Positions 16,274 to 24,960 are shown, numbered from the stretch's first letter. The stretch is 64,000 nucleotides of DNA from Parapedobacter deserti (GCF_042646065.1 NZ_JBHRTA010000038.1:1054001-1118000); one strand, 5' to 3'. The notes: generated by a model from the letters alone, not told the origin. Program-made: numbers and translations.

Positions 16274-17581
16274 TTACCGGGATACTTCTATTTTAACTCT
16301 TTTTCCTTTAATTTTCTCGTTTTTAACGCGCCGGACAACCGCCTCGATTTTATCCCGTTTAACAGCTGCATAAGCCGAGTGGTCCAACACCTCAATCAAT
16401 CCAAGATCGTCTTTGGCGAGCCCGCCTTTTTGAAGCAATAACCCAACGATATCCACCTTGTTTACTTTTTCTTTTTTTCCGGCGGCAATATAGAGGGTAA
16501 TCCAGTCGACGGGCGGGGGGAGTGTAGGATTTTCTGGTAAGTCTTCTTTTTCCGGCAAATCCGCTAAATAATCCGGCTTTTCATCCGGTGTCAAAAACAG
16601 GTAGGACGTGCCTGTGGCGTGCATCCGGGCTGTACGTCCGTTGCGATGTAAAAATGCTTCTTCGCTGTGCGGTAACTGATAATGCACCACATGCTCGATT
16701 TCGGGTATATCTAATCCGCGTGATGCCAGGTCAGTTGTAATCAGTATCCGGTGGCTCCCGTTTCGGAATTTGAGCAGGGCGCGCTCGCGGTCATCCTGTT
16801 CCATGCCTCCATGAAAAACACCGTGCGGCAGGTCTCTGCCCAGCAGGAGTTCGCTGATGCGATCCACCGCTTCGCGGTGATTACAAAACACGAGAGTAGG
16901 TTTGTCACTTACTTTACAGATCAATGCAAACAGCGCATCCAGCTTGTCCTCCGCCGCGGCGACTACTACCTTTTGCGTTAGGTTCGGGACGGATGCCGCG
17001 TGTGATAGAAAATCTAGTGTCTCCGGCTGGGTGATGCCGGTAAAAGCCGGGATGACATCCATATGGGTAGCCGAGGTAAGCATGCGCTTGTTTACTAATC
17101 GTAATTGCTTGATAATATAAGCCATATCTTCTTGGAAGCCAAGCTCAAGCGCCTTATCAAACTCGTCGAGGATCAGCGTTTGCACCGTGCTCGTATCGAA
17201 CGTTTTTCGCCGCAAATGATGTGCAATTCGGCCTGGCGTACCGATGAGTACTGCCGGTGGTTGTGATAGGTTGTTGATTTCAATATTGACGGGATGCCCA
17301 CCATAGCAGCAGTTTACCTTGAATCCGGTGCCCATGGCTTTGAAAACCTGTTCGATCTGCAGCGCAAGCTCCCGTGAAGGTACCAGTATCAGCGCCTGCA
17401 CAGTTGGCGTGGCTGTATCCAGCAGGGGAAGCAGCGGCAATAAAAAGCCTAAGGTCTTCCCCGAACCCGTCGGCGAAAGCAGAATGACATCGCTCGTTTT
17501 CGCCGCCTGAATAGCGGCCTCTTGCATTTCGTTCAGGGTAGTAATTTTTAAATTTTGGAGCGCTTGTTTCAACATGTGCAT
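16274..17581 (-). CDS. DEAD-box RNA helicase with DbpA-type C-terminal domain
   Basis: A 435-residue ATP-dependent RNA helicase. The motifs in order are a Q-motif region (TTLNEMQEAAIQ), SPTGSGKT (I), PSRELALQ (Ia), GTPGRI (Ib), LDEFDKAL (II), SAT (III), TDLASRGLDIPEI (V) and HRNGRTARM (VI). Motif II reads DEFD instead of DEAD; the two catalytic acids are kept. The last 75 residues (TLYIAAGKKEKVNKVDIVGL..., IEVLDHSAYAAV) look like the RNA-recognition domain of DbpA, which directs that enzyme to 23S rRNA during 50S assembly. A role in ribosome assembly is thus likely. It is first in a unit with the DUF1456 gene. A second ATG at 17575 is an alternative start. Confidence 0.93.
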   Translation of the reverse strand: MHMLKQALQNLKITTLNEMQEAAIQAAKTSDVILLSPTGSGKTLGFLLPLLPLLDTATPTVQALILVPSRELALQIEQVFKAMGTGFKVNCCYGGHPVNIEINNLSQPPAVLIGTPGRIAHHLRRKTFDTSTVQTLILDEFDKALELGFQEDMAYIIKQLRLVNKRMLTSATHMDVIPAFTGITQPETLDFLSHAASVPNLTQKVVVAAAEDKLDALFALICKVSDKPTLVFCNHREAVDRISELLLGRDLPHGVFHGGMEQDDRERALLKFRNGSHRILITTDLASRGLDIPEIEHVVHYQLPHSEEAFLHRNGRTARMHATGTSYLFLTPDEKPDYLADLPEKEDLPENPTLPPPVDWITLYIAAGKKEKVNKVDIVGLLLQKGGLAKDDLGLIEVLDHSAYAAVKRDKIEAVVRRVKNEKIKGKRVKIEVSR

Positions 17582-17594
17582 GTTTGTTTGGTAT

Positions 17595-17602
17595 CAAAGG
17601 TA
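17595..17602 (-). promoter_or_regulatory. Promoter -7 element of the helicase gene
   Basis: TACCTTTG on the - strand matches TAnnTTTG exactly, about 14 bases before the first ATG, giving a very short leader. Confidence 0.55.
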
Positions 17603-17724
17603 CATAATTACCGTGTCATCACAGCCTGCTCCCTTGTCGCTCGGATGTTGAAATACCTGGTAAAATAGATTTTTAGCGTGATGGATTAGCCACACTTTCA
17701 GGCGCTTTCATCGAATTTTCCGAA

Positions 17725-17764
17725 ACAAAAAAGGATAATACATTTCAATGAACGTATTATCCTT
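17725..17764 (-). terminator. Terminator downstream of tRNA-Leu
   Basis: AAGGATAATAC and GTATTATCCTT form a perfect 11-bp stem with a 12-base loop, followed on the - strand by TTTTTTG. It ends the tRNA-Leu transcript 22 bases past the tRNA. Confidence 0.85.
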
Positions 17765-17785
17765 ATTAAAACTATTTTTTAGTTG

Positions 17786-17867
17786 TACCCAGGGCCGGGA
17801 TCGAACCGGCATGGGTCGCCCCACTGGTGTTTGAGACCAGCGCGTCTACCAATTCCGCCACCTGGGC
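17786..17867 (-). tRNA. tRNA-Leu (anticodon CAA)
   Basis: On the - strand GCCCAGG pairs with CCTGGGT (first pair G-U), with A as discriminator. The anticodon stem CTGGT/ACCAG holds the loop CTCAAAC, giving anticodon CAA for codon TTG. A class II variable arm (TGGGGCGACCCA) and the T arm GCCGGTTCGATCCCGGC follow. CCA is not encoded. Confidence 0.95.
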
Positions 17868-17900
17868 TTATTGCAAAGTACGATTCCCTATTCGGGGATG

Positions 17901-17908
17901 CAAATGTA
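17901..17908 (-). promoter_or_regulatory. Candidate promoter -7 element of tRNA-Leu
   Basis: TACATTTG on the - strand is an exact TAnnTTTG match, 34 bases before the tRNA. A one-base-shorter TACTTTG at 17874-17880 is closer to the tRNA and is an alternative. The rest of the gap to 17993 shows nothing clear. Confidence 0.4.
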
Positions 17909-17992
17909 TCCATTAATCCGTATTCCGCAAAATGTTTTTTTCAAAAACGGCGTGAATTGCTGCGCAGCTGGGTGCCACGCTGATTCCGCTGA

Positions 17993-20266
17993 TTATTCCG
18001 CTGCGTAAAAGCTGTAGCGTTTACCTTTCTTTGTTTTGAAACTATAGATATACTGTTGCGCGCCGCTTTCTGCATTCACACCCCTTGATGCCTTCAGCGC
18101 ATTAGGCACGCGGATGCGGCAGTCCTCTCCGGAAAGCGACCGGATAGTAATTGACACGATTTTTCCATCCCGCCATTGCAGATCTTCGATTTCAAAGTTA
18201 CCTCGTGCACGCAGCCCTCCGACGCGCCCGGTAGGCCATTTCATCGGCAATGCCGAGAGCACTTCGATCGCAGGGGTCTGGCTTTGTACCAGCATCTCGG
18301 CGATACCCGCCGTATAGCCGAAATTGCCGTCAATCTGAAACGGGGGATGGGCACAGAAAAGATTTGCATATATCCCGCCACCCTCTTTGTAGTCGATGCC
18401 CGAGCCGCCGACGGGTGTGATGAAATTCCGGAGAATCTGGTAGGCGTGGTCTCCGTCGTGCAGGCGGGCCCAGAAATTCATTTTCCAGGCCATCGACCAC
18501 CCCGTGGAGGCATCGCCCCGGGCGAGCAAGCTCACTTTCGCTGCCTTTGCAAGCTCCGGCGTCTCCGATAAGCTGAATTGTCGTCCCGGATGCAATCCGA
18601 AGAGGTGCGATACGTGCCGGTGTTTGTTGTCGGGGTCGTCACGATCGGTTTCCCACTCTTGCAGCTGGCCCCACCGGCCGATTTTGGGCTTTAGCAGCCG
18701 TTCTCTCAAATCCAGTATATGATCCCGGTACGCGCGGTCAACATTGAGCACGCCGGCAGCTTCTATGTAATTTGTAAACAGATCCCATACAATCTGTTGG
18801 TCATAGGAAACGCCGTCTTCAACCGGCCCGTGTTCGGGCGACCAGCCCATCGGCGCCACCACGGTTCCGTCATCTCTGCGTTTCAGGTGGTCATCCCAAA
18901 ATTCTACAACCTCTTTGATAATGGGATAGGCAAAATGGCGGAGGTAGTTCTCATCCCTCGTAAATGCGTAATGTTCCCAGATAGCTTGTGCGTACCATGC
19001 GCTGCCCGGGGTGTTCCAGGAAAAGCTCTCACCACCGAAAATGTTGTTTTCCGTGCGCACTGTCCAGCCACGAACGCCAGGATATTCTTTTTGGGTGTGC
19101 TCCTTTTTAACTTCCCGCATGCTGTTGATGTAGTCCAGGTAGGGGATATGGCATTCGGAGAGGTTGGTTGGCTCAGCCAGCCAATAATTCATCTGTACAT
19201 TGATGTTGGAGTGATAGTCCGATCGCCACGGTGGGTTGTTACTGTCGTTCCAGATACCCTGCAAATTGGCCGGCAAACCGCCTTTTCTGGATGAGCTAAT
19301 CAGCAAATACCGCCCATATTGAAAGATCAGTGCTTCAAGTTCGGGGTCATCTGCCCCCTGGTACCGGATTAGCCGCTCGTGCGTCGGCAGGTGACGGGCC
19401 GCCGCCGGTGTGGCGCCGAGGTCAATGGAGACACGTCCGAAGAGCGCCTTATAGTCTTTGGTATGCCGGCGCAACAGCGATTGATAGGTTTTGGGGGTGG
19501 AGGCAAGTATGCGGGCGACTTTTATCGCGGGCGCTTCGCCTTTCCATTGCTGTTCGCGTTGATTGCTGTAGTCGGTCGCTGCCGAAAGCAACATCGTAAT
19601 TGCGTCGGCCTCGGCTACGTCTAAATAATATCCGCCTGTATCGTCTGGCCTTGCCGTGACGGTTCCGCCGTCGGCCTTTATGGAGAGCGTGGCCTGGTAG
19701 TCCATCCCGTTTTCAAGCCTGCCTGCGATGGTTAGTGTCGTTCCTTTGGCAGTCGTTCGTGCGTCGTGCGCATCCTTAAGCCGGATGGCAGCCGAATAGG
19801 CCGCCGCTTGGTTTGAAGTAAAGCGCAGTACCATGACGTTGTCGGGGAAATTGCAAAAATATTCCCGACGATACCGGACACCGTTGTCGGTATACGATAT
19901 CCGATGGATAGCATCGGTAAGATCCAGCACCCTTTGGTAGTCTGATGGAATGGCACTTGTGGCCGCATCATCGAAATCGATGATGATATCTCCGAACGCT
20001 TGATAAGAGCCCGTATTGACTTCGTCTCCTGTCCACAGGCTGAGCTTATTGAACTGAATGCGTTCTTGCTGTATTCCGCCGAATACCATCCCGCCGATCC
20101 GTCCATTCCCTATGGGAAACGCTTCGGTCATCCACTCCACAGCCGGTTTGTTGTCCCACAGCTTAAGACCATGCCAGTCGGATGCCCGCAGATCTTGAGC
20201 GCGTAGGCCAGCTGACGGGAGCAATACGGCGTGTAGTAAGAGCAATGCTGTTGTGATGAATCTCAT
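17993..20266 (-). CDS. Glycoside hydrolase family 95 (alpha-L-fucosidase-type)
   Basis: A 757-residue secreted enzyme of standard GH95 length, with a signal peptide (residues 1-23, ending GLRAQ). The start of the mature part, EAFPIGNGRIGGMVFGG, is the family signature. The inverting active-site residues can be placed by analogy with Bifidobacterium AfcA: the asparagines of HSNINVQMNYW (N354, N356), Glu about 538 in LQEWETD, and Asp about 646 in QIDGNFG. All are present. The family mainly removes alpha-1,2-linked L-fucose; some members act on L-galactose. Action would be periplasmic or outside. It is a lone gene with no SusCD next to it. Confidence 0.93.
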   Translation of the reverse strand: MRFITTALLLLHAVLLPSAGLRAQDLRASDWHGLKLWDNKPAVEWMTEAFPIGNGRIGGMVFGGIQQERIQFNKLSLWTGDEVNTGSYQAFGDIIIDFDDAATSAIPSDYQRVLDLTDAIHRISYTDNGVRYRREYFCNFPDNVMVLRFTSNQAAAYSAAIRLKDAHDARTTAKGTTLTIAGRLENGMDYQATLSIKADGGTVTARPDDTGGYYLDVAEADAITMLLSAATDYSNQREQQWKGEAPAIKVARILASTPKTYQSLLRRHTKDYKALFGRVSIDLGATPAAARHLPTHERLIRYQGADDPELEALIFQYGRYLLISSSRKGGLPANLQGIWNDSNNPPWRSDYHSNINVQMNYWLAEPTNLSECHIPYLDYINSMREVKKEHTQKEYPGVRGWTVRTENNIFGGESFSWNTPGSAWYAQAIWEHYAFTRDENYLRHFAYPIIKEVVEFWDDHLKRRDDGTVVAPMGWSPEHGPVEDGVSYDQQIVWDLFTNYIEAAGVLNVDRAYRDHILDLRERLLKPKIGRWGQLQEWETDRDDPDNKHRHVSHLFGLHPGRQFSLSETPELAKAAKVSLLARGDASTGWSMAWKMNFWARLHDGDHAYQILRNFITPVGGSGIDYKEGGGIYANLFCAHPPFQIDGNFGYTAGIAEMLVQSQTPAIEVLSALPMKWPTGRVGGLRARGNFEIEDLQWRDGKIVSITIRSLSGEDCRIRVPNALKASRGVNAESGAQQYIYSFKTKKGKRYSFYAAE

Positions 20267-20430
20267 GTTTATCTTGGTTCGAATAACTAACGATTTACAA
20301 GTATATTAAATTGACTGGTAACTGCATTCAATTATTTAAACGACATAGTTAATTATTTTCGCAGGTATATTGGCACAAAAGCCCCTGATGATTGGCGTAT
20401 CTTCCCATCACACCGCAACTTAAGAAACGC

Positions 20431-20438
20431 TATTTTTG
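20431..20438 (+). promoter_or_regulatory. Promoter -7 element of the VOC gene
   Basis: TATTTTTG matches TAnnTTTG exactly, 54 bases before the ATG at 20492. Confidence 0.45.
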
Positions 20439-20491
20439 TCATGGATAAAACAGTAGACGTAACTATTAACAAGGTAACAAGATAATTTCAC

Positions 20492-20914
20492 ATGACACTC
20501 AATCCTTATTTGAATTTTGATGGTAATGCCGAAGAGGCGTTCCGTTTTTATCAAACCGTTTTCGGCGGCGAACTGTCCGTCCAGCGCATGAGTGATGTAC
20601 CCGGTATGGAGAACTTGCCGGACAACGAGAAAAACCGGGCTATGCATGTGTCTATCCCGATCGGTAAAGGGCAATACCTTATGGCATCGGATTGCCTTCC
20701 TTCGCAAGGCCACGTGCTGAATGTGGGCAATAACAACTACATTTCCGTTACGCCGGACAGCAGGGATGAGGCCGACCGTCTGTTCAACGGACTTTCCGCA
20801 GGAGGAAAGGTAGAGATGCCTATGGCCGACCAGTTTTGGGGTGATTATTTCGGCTCGTTTGAAGACAAGTTCGGCGTGCGTTGGATGATCAATTTCCCGA
20901 CTAACGGCCAGTAA
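20492..20914 (+). CDS. VOC/PhnB-like family protein
   Basis: A 140-residue protein of the PhnB-like branch of the vicinal oxygen chelate superfamily. It begins LNPYLNFDGNAEEAFRFYQ with VFGGELSVQRM, has a central YLMASDCLP strand, and ends with MPMADQFWGDYFGSFEDKFG and VRWMINF. Such proteins are often annotated as glyoxalase or demethylubiquinone methyltransferase-like, but their reaction is generally unknown. It converges on the metal transport operon with only 11 bases between the two stop codons. Confidence 0.88.
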   Translation: MTLNPYLNFDGNAEEAFRFYQTVFGGELSVQRMSDVPGMENLPDNEKNRAMHVSIPIGKGQYLMASDCLPSQGHVLNVGNNNYISVTPDSRDEADRLFNGLSAGGKVEMPMADQFWGDYFGSFEDKFGVRWMINFPTNGQ

Positions 20915-20925
20915 TGCAATTGAGT

Positions 20926-21801
20926 CTAGCCGACGGGTTCTTCCCCTTCGGTTAGGCTGTGTTTCTGTGACTGGCGCCGGGAAACAAATGCCGCGATAAA
21001 GCAGAAACCTGTCATCACGGCCATGCATCCCGCGATGGATGCATTGAGCCAGTAAGCCAACCAATAGCCGGTAAATGCGATAAAAACACTCAGCCCGACC
21101 GTGATGGCCAACATGAGTTTAAGGTCGTGGGTCATCAAGTAGGCGGTGGCGGGAGGGCCGATCAGAAAGGCGATAACCAGGATCGCGCCGACTGACTCGA
21201 AAGAACTTACCGTAGTAAGTGAGACCGCTGCCATGAGCAGGTAATGCCACAACGCTGTTGACATGCCGAGGGCCGATGCAAAGGCCGGATCAAAGGAGGT
21301 AAGCTGCAGCTCTTTGTAAGCCAGTTTGATGAATAACACAACGATGAGCAACACCGCCGTAAGGACGTAAACCGGACGAGGTCCCATGACAGTCCCATCG
21401 GCAATCACCCAGAGGTCGATGGGTACGTAAGCGATCTCGCCGTAGAGGACACTGTCCAGATCCAAGTCAATTTCTCCGGCAAAAGCACTGATCAGAATAA
21501 TTCCAACGGCAAAGAAAAAGGTAAATGTAACGCCAATGGAAGCATCCGTTTGCAGATTCGCCCGCCGGTGGAAGAATTCGATAAGAAAGGTGGCGACCAG
21601 TCCGGTGGTTCCTGCGCCCAGCAGCATGGGAAGCGTCTCGCGGCTGCCGCTGAGCAAAAAGGCTATCACGATGCCCGGCAGGACAGCATGACTGATGGCA
21701 TCGCCCACCATGCTCATTTTGCGGAGAATCAAAAAACAGCCCAGCAGTCCGCAGGTGACCGAGACCAGTGCGCCGGTTAGTATAATCCAGAAAGCGATCA
21801 T
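20926..21801 (-). CDS. Metal ABC transporter permease (ABC-3 family)
   Basis: A 291-residue integral membrane protein with about eight hydrophobic segments. It is typical of ABC-3 permeases (ZnuB/TroD/MntB): GDAISHAVLPGIVIAFLLSG in the cytoplasmic loop that couples to the ATPase, and ESVGAILVIAFLIGPPATAYL near residue 190-210. It is the last gene of the operon and overlaps the previous permease gene by four bases. With two different permeases the pore is probably a heterodimer, as for TroC/TroD. Manganese, zinc or iron could be carried. Confidence 0.93.
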   Translation of the reverse strand: MIAFWIILTGALVSVTCGLLGCFLILRKMSMVGDAISHAVLPGIVIAFLLSGSRETLPMLLGAGTTGLVATFLIEFFHRRANLQTDASIGVTFTFFFAVGIILISAFAGEIDLDLDSVLYGEIAYVPIDLWVIADGTVMGPRPVYVLTAVLLIVVLFIKLAYKELQLTSFDPAFASALGMSTALWHYLLMAAVSLTTVSSFESVGAILVIAFLIGPPATAYLMTHDLKLMLAITVGLSVFIAFTGYWLAYWLNASIAGCMAVMTGFCFIAAFVSRRQSQKHSLTEGEEPVG

Positions 21802-23096
21802 AGCGACCCTCCCTTCGGGATACGCGTATCGTGCGGATCTTTGTCGGGGTAGCCCAGCTGGTGTTCCAGTTCCCGTTCGATTTCGGGCGTAATGATGTGC
21901 TCGATGGTTTCCGCGTCGTCATGGACATGGTCTGGGGCGATGTCCATGTAGCGGGCCAGGTAGAGTTCCCACAACCGGTGAAGCCGTACTATTCTTGCAG
22001 CCTTCCGGTATCCGTCATCCGTCAACCGCCAGCCGTTGCCTTGCGGCGCCACCATGTTCTTGGAGACCAACCGGCGTAAGCTGGCCTTGAGTAAGGACTC
22101 ATCGACTTCGCGGGTGTCGATTAATTCGTTAAGTCCTCTGGCCGTGTCGAAATGGCTGTACCGTTCGCCGAGGTGGTAAAACATTTTGAGTGTGTTTTCT
22201 TCAGTAATGATACGCCGGTTTTTCCGCTGAGTATACTGTTTTGGCACGATACCTTTTTGAGGTGCGAAGAAAAACGAAAGGAAAGCCACTAACGATGAAA
22301 CGACGACCATCCAAGGCCCTGTGGGCATGCCAGGAGCGGTGTAGGAGATATACGCGCCGGCGATCCCCGCGAAGGCGCCGAACGCCACGGCAATCCCTAC
22401 CATGCGGCGGATGTTGTCGGTCCAGTACCTGGCCGCGGCAGCCGGAGTGACGAGCATGGCAGCCATCAACACCACGCCTACCGCGGTGATGCCGGTAACG
22501 ACAGCCAATACGGTAAGGCTGGTGAGCAACAGGTCGAGCCTGCGTACCGGAAAACCCAGTGCTTCGGCATAGTTCCTGTCAAAGGCTATTAGGGCAAATG
22601 CCTTGAAAAACAGGCTTACCGTAATAAGCAGGACGGTTGACAAAGCACTGAAAACTAGTAGGTCCGAACCGATTAAGGCGGCTGCGTTTCCGAAGATAAA
22701 ATGGTCCAGCCCGCTCTGGGCAGCATTGCCGGACTGCTGGATATAGGTCATCATGACCATGCCCAAGCCGAAGAAAACCGACAGCACCAGACCGATGGCT
22801 GCATCTTTCCTGATTTTGGATTTGGCGGTGATGTAATCGACAGCCACCAACGCCAACCAACCGGTGGCAAAGGCGCCCCCGAGCATGAGTGCAATGTTTT
22901 TCGTGCCGGAAAAAAGGAATGCTGCACAGATGCCAGGCAACACGGCATGCGAAACGGCATCACCTACCAGCGCCTTTTTCTGGAGCAAGGTAAACGCGCC
23001 TACCATGGCCGCACTGGCTGAAAGCAGTATGTTGCCCAATACGACGTACCGTACGTTGGGATCAGCAAAGGAAAAGAAGTCCAGCAGCGTTTCCAT
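21798..23096 (-). CDS. Metal ABC permease fused to a DtxR/MntR-like repressor
   Basis: A 432-residue protein in two parts. Residues 1-280 are an ABC-3 permease (GDAVSHAVLPGICAAFLFSG, VGVVLMAAMLVTPAAAARYW). After a basic linker (QKGIVPKQYTQRKNRR), residues 297-365 form a winged helix (ITEENTLKMFYHLGE, DESLLKASLRRLVSKNMV, GWRLTDDGYRKA). Residues 366-425 match the MntR/DtxR dimerisation and metal-binding domain, ending with HVHDDAETIEH and YPDKDPHDTRIP. His390/392 and Glu396-x-x-Glu399-His400 fit the MntR metal ligands (H77, E99, E102, H103). No SH3-like third domain is present. The fusion suggests a transporter that carries its own metal-responsive DNA-binding module at the membrane. Confidence 0.92.
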   Translation of the reverse strand: METLLDFFSFADPNVRYVVLGNILLSASAAMVGAFTLLQKKALVGDAVSHAVLPGICAAFLFSGTKNIALMLGGAFATGWLALVAVDYITAKSKIRKDAAIGLVLSVFFGLGMVMMTYIQQSGNAAQSGLDHFIFGNAAALIGSDLLVFSALSTVLLITVSLFFKAFALIAFDRNYAEALGFPVRRLDLLLTSLTVLAVVTGITAVGVVLMAAMLVTPAAAARYWTDNIRRMVGIAVAFGAFAGIAGAYISYTAPGMPTGPWMVVVSSLVAFLSFFFAPQKGIVPKQYTQRKNRRIITEENTLKMFYHLGERYSHFDTARGLNELIDTREVDESLLKASLRRLVSKNMVAPQGNGWRLTDDGYRKAARIVRLHRLWELYLARYMDIAPDHVHDDAETIEHIITPEIERELEHQLGYPDKDPHDTRIPKGGSL

Positions 23097-23108
23097 ACAC
23101 TTAACCCG

Positions 23109-23900
23109 TTATCGATTTTCTCGGCTTGGAAATGCACGCTTTTCCATAACGTGGCCTACCTGAGAAAGAAGGCTAAGTTTCCCGCCATAGGTGTGCTGTA
23201 TTTTTTCATCAGTGAAGACCTCTGCTGTAGGCCCCGCAGCGACAAGGTGCATGTTTAATAGGATAATCCAATCGAAATATTCATGGGCCGATTGCAGGTC
23301 GTGATGCACCACGACGACGGTCTTGTTTGCGGCAGCCAGGTCGCGGAGTAACCCGACAATAGCTTGTTCCGTTGTCGCATCCACGCCGGCAAACGGTTCG
23401 TCCATCAGATAGAAGTCAGCCTCTTGGGCCAATGCTCTGGCAAGGAAAACCCGTTGTTGCTGTCCGCCGGACAATTGTGAAATCTGCCGTTTGGCATAGG
23501 CTTGCATTCCAACCTTTTCGAGGCAATCCCGGGCAATCTCGCGGTCACGGGGACCAGTGCTTCGCAATAATCCCACTTTGCCATAGCGCCCCATCAGCAC
23601 AACGTCAAGTACGGATACCGGAAAGTCCCAGTCTACTGATTCACGCTGCGGTACGTAGCTGACGCGGTGCCGTACATCATCTAACGGCTTGTTGAACACC
23701 TTGACATAGCCGCTTGACGGCGGGATTAACCCCATGATGCTTTTAAGCAGGGTGGATTTGCCCGCGCCGTTCGGGCCTATAATGCCTGCCACACAGCCGG
23801 TTGGAAGGGCGAAATCGACGCCCCAAAGCACCGGTCTACGCGAGTAGCTCACCGTTAAGTCGTGTACTTCCAAAACGGGTTCCTGTGTACGTATAATCAT
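23109..23900 (-). CDS. Metal ABC transporter ATP-binding protein
   Basis: A 263-residue ATPase of the ZnuC/TroB/MntB type. Walker A is GPNGAGKSTLLKSIMGL, the Q-loop region is VPQRESVDWDFP (with the VDWDFP typical of Mn/Zn importers), the signature is QLSGGQQQRVFLARAL, Walker B is FYLMDEPFAGVD, and the switch His is VVVHHDL. It energises uptake by the two permeases encoded downstream. It overlaps the binding-protein gene by four bases and is separated from the fused permease by 12. Confidence 0.95.
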   Translation of the reverse strand: MIIRTQEPVLEVHDLTVSYSRRPVLWGVDFALPTGCVAGIIGPNGAGKSTLLKSIMGLIPPSSGYVKVFNKPLDDVRHRVSYVPQRESVDWDFPVSVLDVVLMGRYGKVGLLRSTGPRDREIARDCLEKVGMQAYAKRQISQLSGGQQQRVFLARALAQEADFYLMDEPFAGVDATTEQAIVGLLRDLAAANKTVVVVHHDLQSAHEYFDWIILLNMHLVAAGPTAEVFTDEKIQHTYGGKLSLLSQVGHVMEKRAFPSRENR

Positions 23901-24811
23901 AATAGTGCCTCCACAATCGTATTTACGTTATGTTTGATCATACCGATGTAGGTGCCCTGGGGTGTGCCAGGTGCGCCCATAGCATCGGAGAAGAGCTGGC
24001 CTCCGATGCGTACGGAGCCTCCACGTTGCCGCACGCCAGCCATTACCGCCTTCAAGGCCCTGTCAGATACCGAACTTTCTAAGAATACCGCCGGAATCCG
24101 GCGTTCTACAATATAGTTAACTAATGCAGATACGTCCTGTAAACCGAATTCTGCCAACGTAGAAATGCCCTGTAAGCCTTTGACCTCAAATCCGTAGGCA
24201 CGGCCGAAATAGCCGAAAGCATCATGAGCCGTGATGAGTACCCGCCGGTCTTCCGGCAGGGAATTAAGGCGCGTCCATACCCACTCATCCAGTGAATCCA
24301 ACTGAGCCATGTAAGATGCTGCGTTGACTTGATAATATGCTGCATTTGCGCAATCCAGTTTGGCGAGCTGGATCGTTGCCTGAGCAGTGGCTGCCTTCCA
24401 CAGCGATACGTCGAACCAAATATGCGGATCATAGCTACCCCGATTGAGTTCAATTAATCCAGGAAGGTCTTCAGCTACGGCGATAACCGGTTTTGTCCGA
24501 TGTTGCTTTTCTAGGACACTCGCAAGCTTCCCTTCTAAATGCAGCCCATTATAGATCAGGTAGTCAGCGCTTAAAATTTTTACCAAATCTCCCTGGCTGG
24601 CTTTGTACAGATGGGGATCAACGCCGGGTGCCATCAATGCCTCAACGGTAGCCGAATCACCGACTATATGCTGCAGCATATCCGCAATCATTCCTGTGGT
24701 CGTCAATATATAGGGTTTACCATGCTGGAGCCTTTCGTCCGGTTGCACGCATGAAAGGCACACGACCTGGCAAAAAATGATAATGGACCATACCCTAAAA
24801 CCGATTCCCAT
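23897..24811 (-). CDS. Metal-binding lipoprotein of ABC transporter (TroA/ZnuA family)
   Basis: A cluster A-I solute-binding protein of about 304 residues. The frame extends five codons further to an ATG at 24826, but that codon lies inside the best -7 promoter element, so I choose ATG 24811. The N terminus is a signal sequence with lipobox LSC. Metal ligands can be placed at the His of GVDPHLYKASQGD, the His of YDPHIWFDV, the His of TAHDAFGYFG and the Asp of QLFSDAMG, the set seen in TroA. The His-rich loop of zinc-specific ZnuA is missing, which leans towards Mn or mixed specificity. It is first in the four-gene operon. Confidence 0.93.
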   Translation of the reverse strand: MGIGFRVWSIIIFCQVVCLSCVQPDERLQHGKPYILTTTGMIADMLQHIVGDSATVEALMAPGVDPHLYKASQGDLVKILSADYLIYNGLHLEGKLASVLEKQHRTKPVIAVAEDLPGLIELNRGSYDPHIWFDVSLWKAATAQATIQLAKLDCANAAYYQVNAASYMAQLDSLDEWVWTRLNSLPEDRRVLITAHDAFGYFGRAYGFEVKGLQGISTLAEFGLQDVSALVNYIVERRIPAVFLESSVSDRALKAVMAGVRQRGGSVRIGGQLFSDAMGAPGTPQGTYIGMIKHNVNTIVEALL

Positions 24812-24819
24812 AGTAAAAG

Positions 24820-24827
24820 CAAACATA
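24820..24827 (-). promoter_or_regulatory. Promoter -7 element of the metal transport operon
   Basis: TATGTTTG on the - strand is an exact TAnnTTTG match. Transcription would start close to 24813, leaving almost no leader before ATG 24811. Confidence 0.5.
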
Positions 24828-24833
24828 CAAAAT

Positions 24834-24847
24834 TTAGATTAATCTAA
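24834..24847. promoter_or_regulatory. DtxR/MntR-type operator palindrome
   Basis: TTAGATTAATCTAA is a perfect 14-base palindrome of the form bound by DtxR/MntR family repressors (TTAG...CTAA half-sites). It lies six bases upstream of the -7 element, within the promoter spacer, so a bound repressor would block polymerase. The operon itself encodes a DtxR-like domain. Confidence 0.75.
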
Positions 24848-24960
24848 CATTTTGACGGAAGTATTTTTTTAACGGCACATCAGTACGATTACACAGGGGT
24901 CGGTGCATGGATATCATGAGATTTTTTGTACCTTAGCCTAAAGTAATGAGGTATCCCGAT

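Noticed and set aside
20441..20485. A 14-codon leader frame (MDKTVDVTINKVTR) before the VOC gene
   Set aside because: Too short, with no attenuator-like codon bias or hairpin; probably plain leader sequence.
20420..21064. A 214-codon - strand frame across the VOC gene
   Set aside because: It is a shadow of the VOC and permease genes; the sense proteins have clear families and this one has none.
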